DNA of 64,000 nt from Flavobacterium sp. Root420 (GCF_001427905.1 NZ_LMEF01000001.1:744394-808393), one strand, 5' to 3'; shown: positions 25,835 to 35,027, counted from the first letter of the stretch. The notes: a model not told the origin generated them from the letters alone. Numbers and translations: made by a program.

Positions 25835-26827
25835 ATGAAAAGTATAAAAAAGAATCTTAGAAAAACAGCACTCATATGCTTAGTGGGATCACTTTTTTTG
25901 ATTTCAATTGATAGTTTAGCGCAACATCGCGGAGGTGGTGGTGGCGTACATCGCGGAGGTGCACAAGTAAGACCGGCAAGACCAGCAACTCAGTCAAGAC
26001 CGTCAATAAACAGACCCGAATCTCACAATTCCGGAATTAATAGACCAAGTACAGCAACCAGACCTGGATCTAATGGTTCTGGAAGTAGCAGACCTGGTAA
26101 CAATAATGTTACCAGACCATCTAATAATTCAAAAATTGCTGGTAATAATGTTAACCGAAACTCGAATAACAATAACAGAGTTGGTAATAAAAACACCAAC
26201 ATCAGTGGCAACACAGTTAATAGAAATCGAAACAATGTAAATATTAACGTAAACAATAGCATACATGTTCGTAACAACCGTAATACGATTGTTAGACCCG
26301 GAGTAAGACCTTATGTCCGTCCTCCTTATGTATATGGAGGTTATCGTTATCGTGCCTATAATCCCTATTTCTTTCATCCGTACAGACCTTTTTATTGGGG
26401 ACCAGTTTGGCATCCATGGGGATTTTTCGTGGCGACTTTAGCAGTAACAGCAATAGTTGTAAGTATTGAAAGTACTCAATATCATTATGATCAGGGAGTT
26501 TGGTACACACCCACAAGCGGAGGTTATACCGCTGTACCCGCACCGGTTGGAGGAACGGTCAATAATATTCCGAGTGGTGCTCAAACAGTTAATACCGGAA
26601 CCGTCAATAACTATTATTACGGAGGAACTTACTACGAAAAAGACGGCAGCAGCTATAAAGTAGTCGCCCCAACAGCAGGAACCATTGTAGATAATTTGCC
26701 TGAAGGCGGTGAAGAAGTCACTGTAGGGGATGTAAAATATGTGAAATTTGGAGAAACGTACTACCAACCTATTCAAGTTGATGGTAAAAACAAATACGAA
26801 GTTGTTCAGGTTGAGAAAGATAACTAA
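25835..26827 (+). CDS. DUF6515 family protein with Asn-rich region
   Basis: A 330-residue exported protein (signal peptide ending at SLAQ). Residues about 30-150 are low complexity, Gly/Arg then Asn/Arg-rich (NNNNRVGN). They are followed by a Tyr/Pro-rich stretch (PYVRPPYVYGGYRYRAY), one hydrophobic segment (FFVATLAVTAIVVSI) and a C-terminal domain with duplicated motifs (VPAPVGGTVNNIPSGA and VVAPTAGTIVDNLPEGGEE), the hallmark of DUF6515. The function is unknown. It ends in a strong terminator and sits between the porin remnant and the FGE gene. Confidence 0.78.
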   Translation: MKSIKKNLRKTALICLVGSLFLISIDSLAQHRGGGGGVHRGGAQVRPARPATQSRPSINRPESHNSGINRPSTATRPGSNGSGSSRPGNNNVTRPSNNSKIAGNNVNRNSNNNNRVGNKNTNISGNTVNRNRNNVNINVNNSIHVRNNRNTIVRPGVRPYVRPPYVYGGYRYRAYNPYFFHPYRPFYWGPVWHPWGFFVATLAVTAIVVSIESTQYHYDQGVWYTPTSGGYTAVPAPVGGTVNNIPSGAQTVNTGTVNNYYYGGTYYEKDGSSYKVVAPTAGTIVDNLPEGGEEVTVGDVKYVKFGETYYQPIQVDGKNKYEVVQVEKDN

Positions 26828-26835
26828 AACTACAG

Positions 26836-26877
26836 TAACCTTATCAAATAAATAGAGTTTGATAAGGTTATTTTTTT
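26836..26877 (+). terminator. terminator after the DUF6515 gene
   Basis: Perfect 13-base arms TAACCTTATCAAA / TTTGATAAGGTTA with a nine-base loop, then a run of seven T. Confidence 0.92.
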
Positions 26878-26918
26878 AACTTTACTTTTTATTGACAACC
26901 AGATTAAAAACAATTATA

Positions 26919-28049
26919 ATGAAAAATAAGACCTACTGGATATTTGCGATACTTACAATTTCCATTATTTCAATTGCTTATGGCTACACTAAGCTAATTG
27001 TTCCAAAACAAAAGCTGACCGCAATGGATTGTGCTGAAACGCCAAATGCCGACTCTGCCTCTTTATTTAAACCTACCATAGAAAATAAAAACAAACCTAC
27101 AGGCAAAACTCCTAAAGGAATGGTTTGGATTCCAGGTGGTGAATTCTCTATGGGAAGTAATGTTGAAGATGAAAGCTTATGTAGCATAAAAGGTGTTACA
27201 AAAGATGCTGCGCCAATACACAGGGTATATGTTGATGGTTATTATATGGATAAAACTGAAGTTACAAACGACCAATTTGAGGCTTTTGTTAAAGCTACTG
27301 GTTATGTAACATTAGCAGAAAAGGTACCTACACATGAAGAATATCCTGATGCTCCATTAGAAAATTTAATTGCAGGATCAGCTGTGTTTACCCCTACTTC
27401 TGCAAAAGTAGATCTCAATAATTATATGCAATGGTGGACGTATGTTAAAGGAGCCGACTGGAGACATCCGGAAGGAGCCGGAAGTTCTATAAAAGGAAGA
27501 GGTAATTATCCTGTTGTACAAGTTTCATATGCCGATGCAGCTGCCTATGCAAAATGGGCTGGCAAAAGATTACCAACTGAAGCCGAATGGGAATTTGCTG
27601 CCCGCGGTGGAAAAACCGGAGAATTGTATGCCTGGGGAAATACCTTAAAACCGAAAGGAAAATTTCAAGCCAATATCTATCAGGGGCATTTTCCTATTGA
27701 AAAAGGAGATACTGGAGAAGATGGTTATATTGGAATCGCACCAACAGCTCAATTTGAACCAAACGGATATGGATTGTATGATATTGGAGGGAATGTTTGG
27801 GAATGGACAAATGACTGGTATACGGCCGATTATTATGCTAATTTAAGTGAAAGTGGAAAGGTAATCAAAAACCCGCAAGGACCTGACAAATCACACGATC
27901 CTGCAGAACCTGATTTACCTAAAAAAGTACAACGCGGCGGATCATTTTTATGTACAGATCAATATTGTACGCGCTATATGGTTGGTACAAGAGGAAAAGG
28001 AGATTATCAATCTCCGGCGAATCACATTGGTTTTAGATGTGTGAAATGA
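26919..28049 (+). CDS. formylglycine-generating enzyme (SUMF1 family)
   Basis: A 376-residue copper-dependent oxidase that converts the sulfatase Cys to formylglycine. An N-terminal hydrophobic segment (about 5-24) exports or anchors it. The FGE-sulfatase domain runs from MVWIPGGEFSMGS to the C-terminus, with typical segments such as YYMDKTEVTNDQFEAFV, GKRLPTEAEWEFAARGG, YGLYDIGGNVWEW and RGGSFLCTDQYCTRY. Both catalytic cysteines are present (Cys345 and Cys350, five apart), which separates a true FGE from the many non-catalytic homologues. Its likely partner is the sulfatase at 22550. ATG 26919 is chosen; the frame extends nine codons upstream to a TTG. Confidence 0.92.
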   Translation: MKNKTYWIFAILTISIISIAYGYTKLIVPKQKLTAMDCAETPNADSASLFKPTIENKNKPTGKTPKGMVWIPGGEFSMGSNVEDESLCSIKGVTKDAAPIHRVYVDGYYMDKTEVTNDQFEAFVKATGYVTLAEKVPTHEEYPDAPLENLIAGSAVFTPTSAKVDLNNYMQWWTYVKGADWRHPEGAGSSIKGRGNYPVVQVSYADAAAYAKWAGKRLPTEAEWEFAARGGKTGELYAWGNTLKPKGKFQANIYQGHFPIEKGDTGEDGYIGIAPTAQFEPNGYGLYDIGGNVWEWTNDWYTADYYANLSESGKVIKNPQGPDKSHDPAEPDLPKKVQRGGSFLCTDQYCTRYMVGTRGKGDYQSPANHIGFRCVK

Positions 28050-28054
28050 TTTTT

Positions 28055-28203
28055 TTGCCACTACTTGAGCGATAACGAACAGGCGAAGTAATTATTACAC
28101 TAATTAAAAGTGTACTAACATAAAGCTTAAAAAAATCCAATTTCAAGAATATTCGTGAAATTGGATTTTCTATTTAAATTAATTCGTGCCAATTCGTGGC
28201 AAA
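28055..28203. repeat. composite intergenic inverted repeat carrying a 25-base insert
   Basis: The ends TTTGCCAC (28055-28062) and GTGGCAAA (28196-28203) are inverted, like those of the repeat at 2239-2327. Just inside the left end, 28064-28088 holds a 25-base sequence that recurs in inverse orientation at 58618-58642 with two mismatches. A terminator hairpin is nested in the middle. Confidence 0.7.
28131..28169 (+). terminator. terminator after the FGE gene
   Basis: Perfect arms AAAATCCAATTTCA / TGAAATTGGATTTT with a ten-base loop, about 80 bases after the FGE stop. Confidence 0.8.
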
Positions 28204-28236
28204 CTCTTTTATCTTTTAAACGCCTGAATAATTACT

Positions 28237-28244
28237 TATCTTTG
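28237..28244 (+). promoter_or_regulatory. pepT: -7 promoter box of pepT
   Basis: TATCTTTG, a perfect TAnnTTTG box, 16 bases before the pepT start codon. Confidence 0.65.
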
Positions 28245-28260
28245 CTAAAAAAACAAACAA

Positions 28261-29538
28261 ATGCAGCATATCATAGATCGATTTATCAGTTATGTAACGA
28301 TTGATACAGAATCGGACCCAAATTCGCAAACTACACCTAGTACTCAAAAACAATGGAATCTTGCCAATAAATTAGTTGAGGAACTAAAAGCAATTGGTCT
28401 TGATGAGGTTACCATAGATGATAAAGCTTACATCATGGCTACTTTACCAAGTAACGTAGCCCATGAAGTGCCTACTATTGGTTTTGTTTCTCATTTTGAT
28501 ACTTCTCCGGATTTTTCAGGAGCAAACGTAAAACCGCAAATCATTGAGAATTACGATGGAAAAGATATCGTTTTAAATGCAGAGAAAAATATCATTCTCT
28601 CTCCAAATTACTTTAAAGATTTACTTCAATATAAAGGTCAAACCATAATTACTACAGACGGAACAACTTTACTTGGTGCCGATGATAAAGCCGGAATTAC
28701 AGAAATTGTTTCAGCAATGGAATACCTTGTTCAACATCCGGAAATTAAACACGGGAAAATTAGAATTGGTTTTACTCCTGACGAAGAAATTGGACGTGGT
28801 GCGCATCATTTTGATGTTGAAAAATTTGGTGCTCAATGGGCTTATACCATGGATGGAAGTCAGATTGGCGAATTAGAATATGAGAATTTCAATGCAGCGG
28901 GAGCTAAAATTACTTTCAAAGGAAAAAGCGTTCATCCTGGTTATGCCAAAGGAAAAATGATCAATTCGTTGTTAATCGCCAATGATTTTATCAATGAACT
29001 TCCAAAAGGTGAAACACCGCAGGAAACTAAAGGTTATGAAGGTTTTTTTCACGTTCACCACTTAACAGGAAGTATTGAAGAAACGGTTTTAGAATTAATT
29101 ATTCGCGATCATAACAAAATCAAATTCGAAAAAAGAAAAGATTTAATTGGAAAAATTGCCAGGAAAATCAATAAAAAATACGCTAAACAATTCGGAGAAG
29201 ATATTGTAATTGCTCAGGTAAAAGACCAGTATTATAATATGAAGGAAAAAGTACTTCCTGTAAAACATATCGTTGACATCGCCGAAAAAGCAATGAGAGA
29301 ATTAAACATTAAACCGATCATCAAACCAATTCGTGGCGGAACTGACGGATCTCAATTATCTTTTATGGGATTACCTTGTCCGAATATCTTTGCCGGCGGA
29401 CATAACTTTCACGGAAAATACGAATATGTTCCTGCAGAAAGTATCCAGAAAGCAACGGATGTCATTGTGAAAATTGCAGAATTAACGGCCATTCCAGGCG
29501 TTTTTGATATAGCTGAAAAACCTAAAAGAAAAAGATAA
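28261..29538 (+). CDS. pepT: peptidase T (tripeptide aminopeptidase)
   Basis: A 425-residue M20B zinc peptidase releasing the N-terminal residue of tripeptides in the cytosol. Metal ligands are visible in order: VSHFDTSPD (His, Asp), GADDKAGI (Asp), TPDEEIGRG (Glu pair), [16 protein letters not shown] (Asp), and a C-terminal His in [11 protein letters not shown]. The lid-domain signature [12 protein letters not shown] is also present. Its length is normal. The next gene starts one base after its stop. Confidence 0.95.
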   Translation: MQHIIDRFISYVTIDTESDPNSQTTPSTQKQWNLANKLVEELKAIGLDEVTIDDKAYIMATLPSNVAHEVPTIGFVSHFDTSPDFSGANVKPQIIENYDGKDIVLNAEKNIILSPNYFKDLLQYKGQTIITTDGTTLLGADDKAGITEIVSAMEYLVQHPEIKHGKIRIGFTPDEEIGRGAHHFDVEKFGAQWAYTMDGSQIGELEYENFNAAGAKITFKGKSVHPGYAKGKMINSLLIANDFINELPKGETPQETKGYEGFFHVHHLTGSIEETVLELIIRDHNKIKFEKRKDLIGKIARKINKKYAKQFGEDIVIAQVKDQYYNMKEKVLPVKHIVDIAEKAMRELNIKPIIKPIRGGTDGSQLSFMGLPCPNIFAGGHNFHGKYEYVPAESIQKATDVIVKIAELTAIPGVFDIAEKPKRKR

Positions 29539-29539
29539 A

Positions 29540-30127
29540 TTGGAACCAACTTCTGATAAAAAACATGTTTGGCACAGTAATCATTTATGGGAAGAAGAAT
29601 TACTTCTTCTTAAATCTATTATTGACAAAACTGAACTGGAAGAAACCATAAAATGGGGAGGTCCGGTTTATGTTTACAACAAGAAAAATGTTATCGGAAT
29701 TGGAGGTTTTAAAGATTATTTCACAATTTGGTTTTTCAATGGCGTCTTTCTGAAAGATGAGAAAAAGAAATTAATCAACGCTCAGGAAGATAAAACGAAA
29801 TCTTTGCGACAATGGCGATTTACTTCAAAGAATGATGTAAATGAAAAGGAAGTTTTAGAATATATCGCCGAAGCAATTGAAAATGAAAAGCAGGGGAAAG
29901 TCATAAAACCTTCTAAAAAAGAAGCAATTGTTTCTGAATTACTGCAAATGGAAATGAATAATAATCCAGCTTTAGCAGAAGCTTTTCAAAAATTCAGTCC
30001 TTATAAACAATATGAGTTTTTAGAATATATTGAATCGGCGAAACAAGAAAAAACTAAATTATCGAGAATTGAGAAAGTGATTCCGATGATTTTGGGGAAT
30101 GTTGGGTTGAATGATAAATACAGGTGA
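29540..30127 (+). CDS. YdeI/DUF1801-type protein
   Basis: A 195-residue cytosolic protein with a DUF1801/YdhG-like domain (ETIKWGGPVYVYNKKNVIGIGGFKDY), then LRQWRFTSKNDVNEKEV, and a C-terminal OmdA-like tail (FQKFSPYKQYEFLEYIESAKQEKT). Family members are often labelled bacteriocin-protection or iron-related proteins, but the function is not established. The start is TTG 29540, one base after the pepT stop; no in-frame ATG exists before the C-terminal third, so the non-ATG start is forced. Confidence 0.78.
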   Translation: MEPTSDKKHVWHSNHLWEEELLLLKSIIDKTELEETIKWGGPVYVYNKKNVIGIGGFKDYFTIWFFNGVFLKDEKKKLINAQEDKTKSLRQWRFTSKNDVNEKEVLEYIAEAIENEKQGKVIKPSKKEAIVSELLQMEMNNNPALAEAFQKFSPYKQYEFLEYIESAKQEKTKLSRIEKVIPMILGNVGLNDKYR

Positions 30128-30174
30128 AAATTTAAATTCCAATATTTTAAATTCCAAATTCCAATCTTATATGA

Positions 30175-30211
30175 CCTTTGTCAAAGTTTAAAACTTTGAC
30201 AAAGGTTTTTT
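30175..30211 (+). terminator. terminator after the pepT operon
   Basis: Perfect arms CCTTTGTCAAAGTT / AACTTTGACAAAGG with a three-base loop, then a T run. Confidence 0.93.
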
Positions 30212-30288
30212 ATTAAACGCAAACAAGGGTCATTGCGAGGAACGAAGCAACTACACGAAGGATTTTACAGACTGTAACCCCAAAGTAT

Positions 30289-30392
30289 GTCATTTCGAGC
30301 AAAGGGAGAAATCACGCTAGCGGATCGACAACGATTGAAGACATTCTTTGCGGAGTTTTTCTTGTGTGATTTCTCCCTTCGGTCGAAATGAC
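30289..30392. repeat. approximately 104-base intergenic element with inverted ends
   Basis: The ends GTCATTTCGA...GGGAGAAATCAC and GTGATTTCTCCC...TCGAAATGAC are inverted copies around a 50-base centre. A short TCATTGCGAGGAACGAAGCAA piece at 30230-30251 adjoins it. I recognise the text as a common intergenic palindromic element in Flavobacteriaceae. It fills most of the 30128-30466 gap, the rest being two terminators and AAATTCCAA repeats. Confidence 0.8.
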
Positions 30393-30402
30393 AAGATTTG
30401 GC

Positions 30403-30440
30403 AAAAAAAATCCCAAACTCCATAATTGGAATTTGGGATT
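30403..30440 (-). terminator. terminator of yajC
   Basis: On the minus strand the arms AATCCCAAATTCCA / TGGAGTTTGGGATT (one G-U pair) are followed by eight T, 27-64 bases after the yajC stop. Confidence 0.85.
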
Positions 30441-30466
30441 TAAATTTTATTGGAATTTAAAAAGCG

Positions 30467-30739
30467 TTAAGCTTTTTTCAAAGCAGCACTCATTTCCATA
30501 GAAATAGCTGAACGCTCAATTTTTAATTTTCCAGACATAGTCTCGATAATTGCACTTGTTTCAGCAAGCTCAACAATTTTACCGTGGAAACCACTTTTTG
30601 TAATTATTTTGTCACCTACTTTTAGGCCGCTTTCAAATTCTTTTTCGTTTTTTGCTCTTTTTTGTTGTGGTCTGATCATGAAGAAATATAACACTACAAA
30701 CATTAGTAAATAAGGAGCAAATTTCATTAAATCTTGCAT
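30467..30739 (-). CDS. yajC: preprotein translocase subunit YajC
   Basis: A 90-residue accessory subunit of the Sec translocon. One N-terminal membrane helix (PYLLMFVVLYFFMIRPQQKR, with the invariant RPQQKR after it) precedes a small cytosolic domain including GDKIITKSGFHGKIVEL. It lies downstream of nusB on the same strand with a 104-base gap, an arrangement common in Flavobacteriia. Confidence 0.95.
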   Translation of the reverse strand: MQDLMKFAPYLLMFVVLYFFMIRPQQKRAKNEKEFESGLKVGDKIITKSGFHGKIVELAETSAIIETMSGKLKIERSAISMEMSAALKKA

Positions 30740-30843
30740 AGTATTCGGGTTTTATTTTTGTTATTAATATTATTTTTTAGTTCTTCTCCCAATAGCTATC
30801 AGGATGGAATTTGAAATTTCAAAATTTGGAATTTTTCTTCCAA

Positions 30844-31788
30844 TTACATCAACCCTCTTCCAACTTTTACCAACTTCTTGTTGGCAGTAAGTTCTTTTAC
30901 AAGGTTATCTAAAATTCCGTTGATAAAAATACTACTTTTTGGAGTAGAATATTCTTTTGCAATTTCTAAATATTCGTTAAGCGTAACTTTTACCGGAATT
31001 GAAGGGAATTTCAAAAATTCACAAATAGCCATTTTTAAAATAATAGTATCAATTTCAGCAATTCTTTCGCTATCCCAGTTTGGCGTTTTATCATCGTATT
31101 CTTTTGCTAAAATCGATTCGTTTAAAACGGTTCTTCTGAACAAATCTTTAGCAAAATCTTTATCCTCAACATCTTTATACAATTTTGGCACTCTAAAATC
31201 GTCCGGATCTTCCGTTTTAATTGCTTTCAATTGTTTAACAATATGCGTATTTACAACCGGAATATCATCAACCCATGTTAATTTATCATCTTCTAAATAC
31301 TCATATAATTTTTCATTCGGAACAATAACTTCGGCAAACAAATCAATTATAAATTGTCTGTCTTCTTCAAAAGTATTTGTTGAAGTGGTCATGTATTTTG
31401 CATACAAATCGCTTGACTTAATATCATTCAAAAGCAACAAAATATAATCATCATTCAATGACCAATTGTTGATTTTACGATTTTCCAGAGCGATGCTAAG
31501 GGAATTGCTTTCGGCAAGTAGCTGAAAAATTTTATTCTTGATAAATTTTTCATTCGGGTTACGTTCTGCAGCAGTTGCAAGATGTTTTTTGCTTGAAAGA
31601 TGTAAAAAAACCGATTCTTTTTTGCAAATTTCAATCAATGAAGAAAGCATTATAAGATATAAATCCTGAATATTATCAATGCTGTAAAAAAGAAATTTCT
31701 CTTCTTTTTCCATATTATCAGAACCGCTTTGATGCATTGCATAAATGGATTGCATTACTTTAACGCGTATGTGTCTTCTATTTACCAC
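30844..31788 (-). CDS. nusB: transcription antitermination factor NusB, long Bacteroidota form
   Basis: A 314-residue protein, more than twice the usual 140 residues of NusB. The N-terminus MVNRRHIRVKVMQSIYAM is the Arg-rich first helix of NusB. The C-terminal part (IDTIILKMAICEFLKFPSIP, LNEYLEIAKEYSTPKSSIFI) is the conserved second half. Between them lies about 170 residues of helical sequence with no match I know. NusB binds boxA RNA with S10 to stabilise antitermination on rRNA operons. The start codon is GTG at 31788. Confidence 0.9.
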   Translation of the reverse strand: MVNRRHIRVKVMQSIYAMHQSGSDNMEKEEKFLFYSIDNIQDLYLIMLSSLIEICKKESVFLHLSSKKHLATAAERNPNEKFIKNKIFQLLAESNSLSIALENRKINNWSLNDDYILLLLNDIKSSDLYAKYMTTSTNTFEEDRQFIIDLFAEVIVPNEKLYEYLEDDKLTWVDDIPVVNTHIVKQLKAIKTEDPDDFRVPKLYKDVEDKDFAKDLFRRTVLNESILAKEYDDKTPNWDSERIAEIDTIILKMAICEFLKFPSIPVKVTLNEYLEIAKEYSTPKSSIFINGILDNLVKELTANKKLVKVGRGLM

Positions 31789-31862
31789 CTTGTAAGAACA
31801 TTTAAAAATTAGTCTGCAAAAATAAGAATTTCACAGCTTATAATAAAATTAAAACATAAAAA

Positions 31863-31922
31863 AGTCTCAGTTTTCAGACTCAATTTTCACTTTACGTGAA
31901 ACTGAGGCTAAAAACTGAGACT
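31863..31922 (-). terminator. long hairpin terminator after the leucine dehydrogenase gene
   Basis: An imperfect inverted repeat with 27-28-base arms (AGTCTCAGTTTTCAGACTCA against AAAAACTGAGACT and flanks) separated by five bases. On the minus strand it is followed by six T. The CTCAGTTTTCAG phrase recurs near 39220 and 49195, so it belongs to a repeat family. Confidence 0.75.
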
Positions 31923-31937
31923 GTATCCTAAAAAATA

Positions 31938-33044
31938 TTATTTTTTCGCGTTTTCAATTTTTCTCAAATCGATACGATTCTGAGCAATTGTAAGAGCTGC
32001 TTTGTGCGTTGTCATTCCGTTTTTCACAGCATAATCGATAATTTCTAAAGTAGTATTATAGATATTTTCGGTTTTACTCATGATCTCCGCTTTTCCGTAA
32101 TGCTCCAATTCAGCGTAAACATTGATGATACCACCCGCGTTGATTAAGAAATCCGGAGCATATAAAATTCCTCTTTCCTGTAATCTTGCACCGTGAACAT
32201 TCTCATCAGCTAACTGATTGTTGGCAGCACCAGCAATAACTTTAGCTTTAATTTTATTTACTGTATTATCATTAATCGTCGCTCCCATCGCACATGGCGC
32301 ATAAATATCAACATCTACACTGTACAAATCTTCACCAGTGTAAATAGTTGCATTGTACTTTTGAGCTACTTCGTATAGTTTTTCTTCATTGATATCAGCG
32401 ATAGTAACGACAGCACCTTCTTTAGTCAAATATTCTACCAAAGCTTCACCCACGTGGCCAATTCCCTGTACCAAAACTTTTTTACCATCTAAAACATCAG
32501 AACCAAACTGGCTTTTTGCAGCAGCTTTCATTCCTAAATATACACCATAAGCAGTTACAGGAGAAGGATTTCCAGAACCACCTCTTTCTTCAGAGATTCC
32601 GGTAACATAAGGCGTTACATCTCTAACCGTGTCCATGTCTTTAGTTTCCATTCCAACATCTTCGGCAGTGATATATCTTCCGCTTAAAGAGTGAACAAAT
32701 TCACCAAATTTACGCATCAATTCAGGTGTTTTCTGCGTTTTAGCATCACCAATAATCACCGCTTTACCACCACCAATATTAAGTCCGGTAATAGCAGATT
32801 TATATGTCATACCTCTTGAAAGACGCAAAACATCATTCAGAGCTTCCCATTCCGTATTGTAATTCCACATTCTGGTACCTCCTAAAGCTGGCCCCATAAC
32901 TGAGTTATGAATACCAATAATTGCTTTTAAACCTGTATCTTTGTCATTGCAAAATACAATTTGTTCGTGATCATCAAAAGATAATTGACCAAAAACAGGA
33001 TCCATTTTTTGAAGTTCCTTTCCAGTTGCGAAAGTTGCATCCAT
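31938..33044 (-). CDS. leucine dehydrogenase (Glu/Leu/Phe/Val dehydrogenase family)
   Basis: A 368-residue NAD-dependent amino-acid dehydrogenase that deaminates branched-chain amino acids. GPALGGTRMW and RLSRGMTYKSAITGLNIGGGK hold the substrate-site Lys residues; LVQGIGHVGEALVEYLTKEGA is the Rossmann NAD site; CAMGATINDNTVNKIKAKVI and GAANNQLAD complete the family pattern. The short length (below 400) and these motifs favour leucine dehydrogenase over glutamate dehydrogenase. It works upstream of HMG-CoA lyase in leucine degradation. Confidence 0.92.
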   Translation of the reverse strand: MDATFATGKELQKMDPVFGQLSFDDHEQIVFCNDKDTGLKAIIGIHNSVMGPALGGTRMWNYNTEWEALNDVLRLSRGMTYKSAITGLNIGGGKAVIIGDAKTQKTPELMRKFGEFVHSLSGRYITAEDVGMETKDMDTVRDVTPYVTGISEERGGSGNPSPVTAYGVYLGMKAAAKSQFGSDVLDGKKVLVQGIGHVGEALVEYLTKEGAVVTIADINEEKLYEVAQKYNATIYTGEDLYSVDVDIYAPCAMGATINDNTVNKIKAKVIAGAANNQLADENVHGARLQERGILYAPDFLINAGGIINVYAELEHYGKAEIMSKTENIYNTTLEIIDYAVKNGMTTHKAALTIAQNRIDLRKIENAKK

Positions 33045-33248
33045 AGCGCTAGTTATTTATTAGTTAAAATTATGAATTTGTCAAAAAGACATCTCAAACT
33101 TAAATAAAAAATACACATGTGCTAATTTTTTATCTTTAAAATAACAATTTTACAATAGATTTGTTTGGATTAAATGATATCTTTAATTACTTTTTATTTA
33201 AGATAATTTACAAATCCAATTCATTTCAACATTGAATCTCTTAAAAAA

Positions 33249-35027
33249 ATGAAAGAATTAAGCTATTTAAACAAATATTTCATCAAATATAAATACAGTT
33301 TTACACTTGGAATTTTAATCACAATAATCGCACAAATATTTTCACTGTTTACACCAAAGCTTATTAGCAAGTCATTAAACGCTATTGAAAATTTTGATAA
33401 ATTACCACAAGTGCAACAAAATTCTCAGGTAATTATTGATTCTTATCGTCAGGATTTAATTCATAACGTACTGCTAATCATAGCCACTACAATTGTGGCT
33501 GGTTTTTTAACTTTCTTAATGCGCCAGACTTTGATCGTAATGTCGCGTCATATTGAATTTGATTTGAAAAATGAAGTTTTCAAACAATATGAAAATCTTT
33601 CCCAGAATTTTTACAAACAAAACCGTACCGGAGATTTAATGAACCGAATTAGTGAAGATGTTTCAAAGGTTCGTATGTATGTTGGCCCGGCTGTCATGTA
33701 TACAATCAATACCTTTATTCGTTTTGCCATCGTTATTATATATATGTATAATGTTTCACCTTTATTGACGCTTTATACGATTTTGCCTTTACCGATTCTG
33801 TCGTATTGTATTTTTAAACTGAGTTCAGAAATCAATAAACGTAGTACCACTTTCCAACAATATTTATCAAAAGTTTCCAGTTTTTCTCAGGAAATATTTT
33901 CCGGAATCCGTGTTATAAAAGCGTATTCATTAGAAAATCAACACCAAGATAATATGGTGGCTCTTGCCGATGAAAGCAAAAAGAAAAGTTTGGATTTAGC
34001 CAAAGTACAATCGTTATTTGGTCCTTTAATGATTGCCTTAATTGGAATCAGTAATTTGGTAGTTATTTATTTTGGAGGCGTCATGTACATCAACGGAACG
34101 ATTCCGAATATTGGTACCATTGCCGAATTCATTTTATATGTAAATATGTTAACCTGGCCAGTAGCTTCATTAGGATGGGTTTCGTCAATGGTTCAGGAAG
34201 CTGAAGCTTCTCAGAAACGTTTGAATGAATTTTTGAAAATTGAACCGGAAATCAAAAACAACAACGAAAACTCATCCGATATTCAGGGTTCAATTGCTTT
34301 TGAAAATGTAAGCTATACTTATGAAGACACCAATATTGAAGCACTTAAAAATGTAACATTTACCGTAAAAAAAGGAGAAACATTAGCTATTTTAGGAAAA
34401 ACGGGTTCCGGGAAATCGACTATTTTATCTTTGATTTCCCGATTGTATGATGTAACTGACGGAAAAATTACAATTGATCAAAATGAAATCAGCACTTTGA
34501 ACTTAAATGATCTCCGAAATAATATTGGAATTGTACCTCAGGATGCTTTCTTATTCTCAGACACCATTAAAAATAACATCAAATTTGGTAATCAGAATGC
34601 TACTGATGAAGAAGTAATCGAAGCTTCTAAAAATGCTGTAGTTCATGATAATATCATTGCCTTTAACAAACAATATGATACCATTTTAGGTGAAAGAGGA
34701 ATCACGCTTTCAGGCGGACAAAAACAGCGTGTATCTATTGCAAGAGCTATTATTAAAAATCCGGCTATATTACTTTTTGACGATTGCCTCTCTGCAGTTG
34801 ATACTGAAACCGAAGAAACGATTCTGAATAATTTATTCGAGATTTGTAAAGATAAAACTACAATAATAGTGAGTCATCGTGTTTCTTCAGCTAAAAATGC
34901 CGACAAAATTATCATTTTAGAAGACGGTAAAATTATACAACAAGGCTCTCATAATCAATTAATAAATCAGGAAGGTTATTATTCATCTTTATATTTAAAA
35001 CAACTTTCGGAAAAAGAATTACTTTAA
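33249..35027 (+). CDS. ABC exporter, fused permease and ATPase
   Basis: A 592-residue type IV ABC half-transporter of the MsbA/MdlA type. Six membrane segments lie in the first 320 residues. The ATPase domain has Walker A GKTGSGKS, Q-loop VPQDAFLFSDT, signature LSGGQKQR, Walker B AILLFDDCLSAVD and the H-loop VSHRVSS. The residue after the Walker B Asp is Asp, not the usual catalytic Glu, as in MdlA/YheI-like subunits that pair with a second half-transporter. No partner gene is adjacent. The cargo is unknown (lipid, peptide or drug). Confidence 0.9.
   Translation: MKELSYLNKYFIKYKYSFTLGILITIIAQIFSLFTPKLISKSLNAIENFDKLPQVQQNSQVIIDSYRQDLIHNVLLIIATTIVAGFLTFLMRQTLIVMSRHIEFDLKNEVFKQYENLSQNFYKQNRTGDLMNRISEDVSKVRMYVGPAVMYTINTFIRFAIVIIYMYNVSPLLTLYTILPLPILSYCIFKLSSEINKRSTTFQQYLSKVSSFSQEIFSGIRVIKAYSLENQHQDNMVALADESKKKSLDLAKVQSLFGPLMIALIGISNLVVIYFGGVMYINGTIPNIGTIAEFILYVNMLTWPVASLGWVSSMVQEAEASQKRLNEFLKIEPEIKNNNENSSDIQGSIAFENVSYTYEDTNIEALKNVTFTVKKGETLAILGKTGSGKSTILSLISRLYDVTDGKITIDQNEISTLNLNDLRNNIGIVPQDAFLFSDTIKNNIKFGNQNATDEEVIEASKNAVVHDNIIAFNKQYDTILGERGITLSGGQKQRVSIARAIIKNPAILLFDDCLSAVDTETEETILNNLFEICKDKTTIIVSHRVSSAKNADKIIILEDGKIIQQGSHNQLINQEGYYSSLYLKQLSEKELL

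Noticed and set aside
26023..26776. Several antisense frames opposite the DUF6515 gene
   Set aside because: They arise from the Asn/Gly/Arg-rich low-complexity codons and show only low-complexity Leu/Ile runs.
30878..31447. 189-codon open frame opposite nusB
   Set aside because: Ser/Leu-rich composition typical of the complement of a Glu/Lys-rich coding sequence; no homology recognised.
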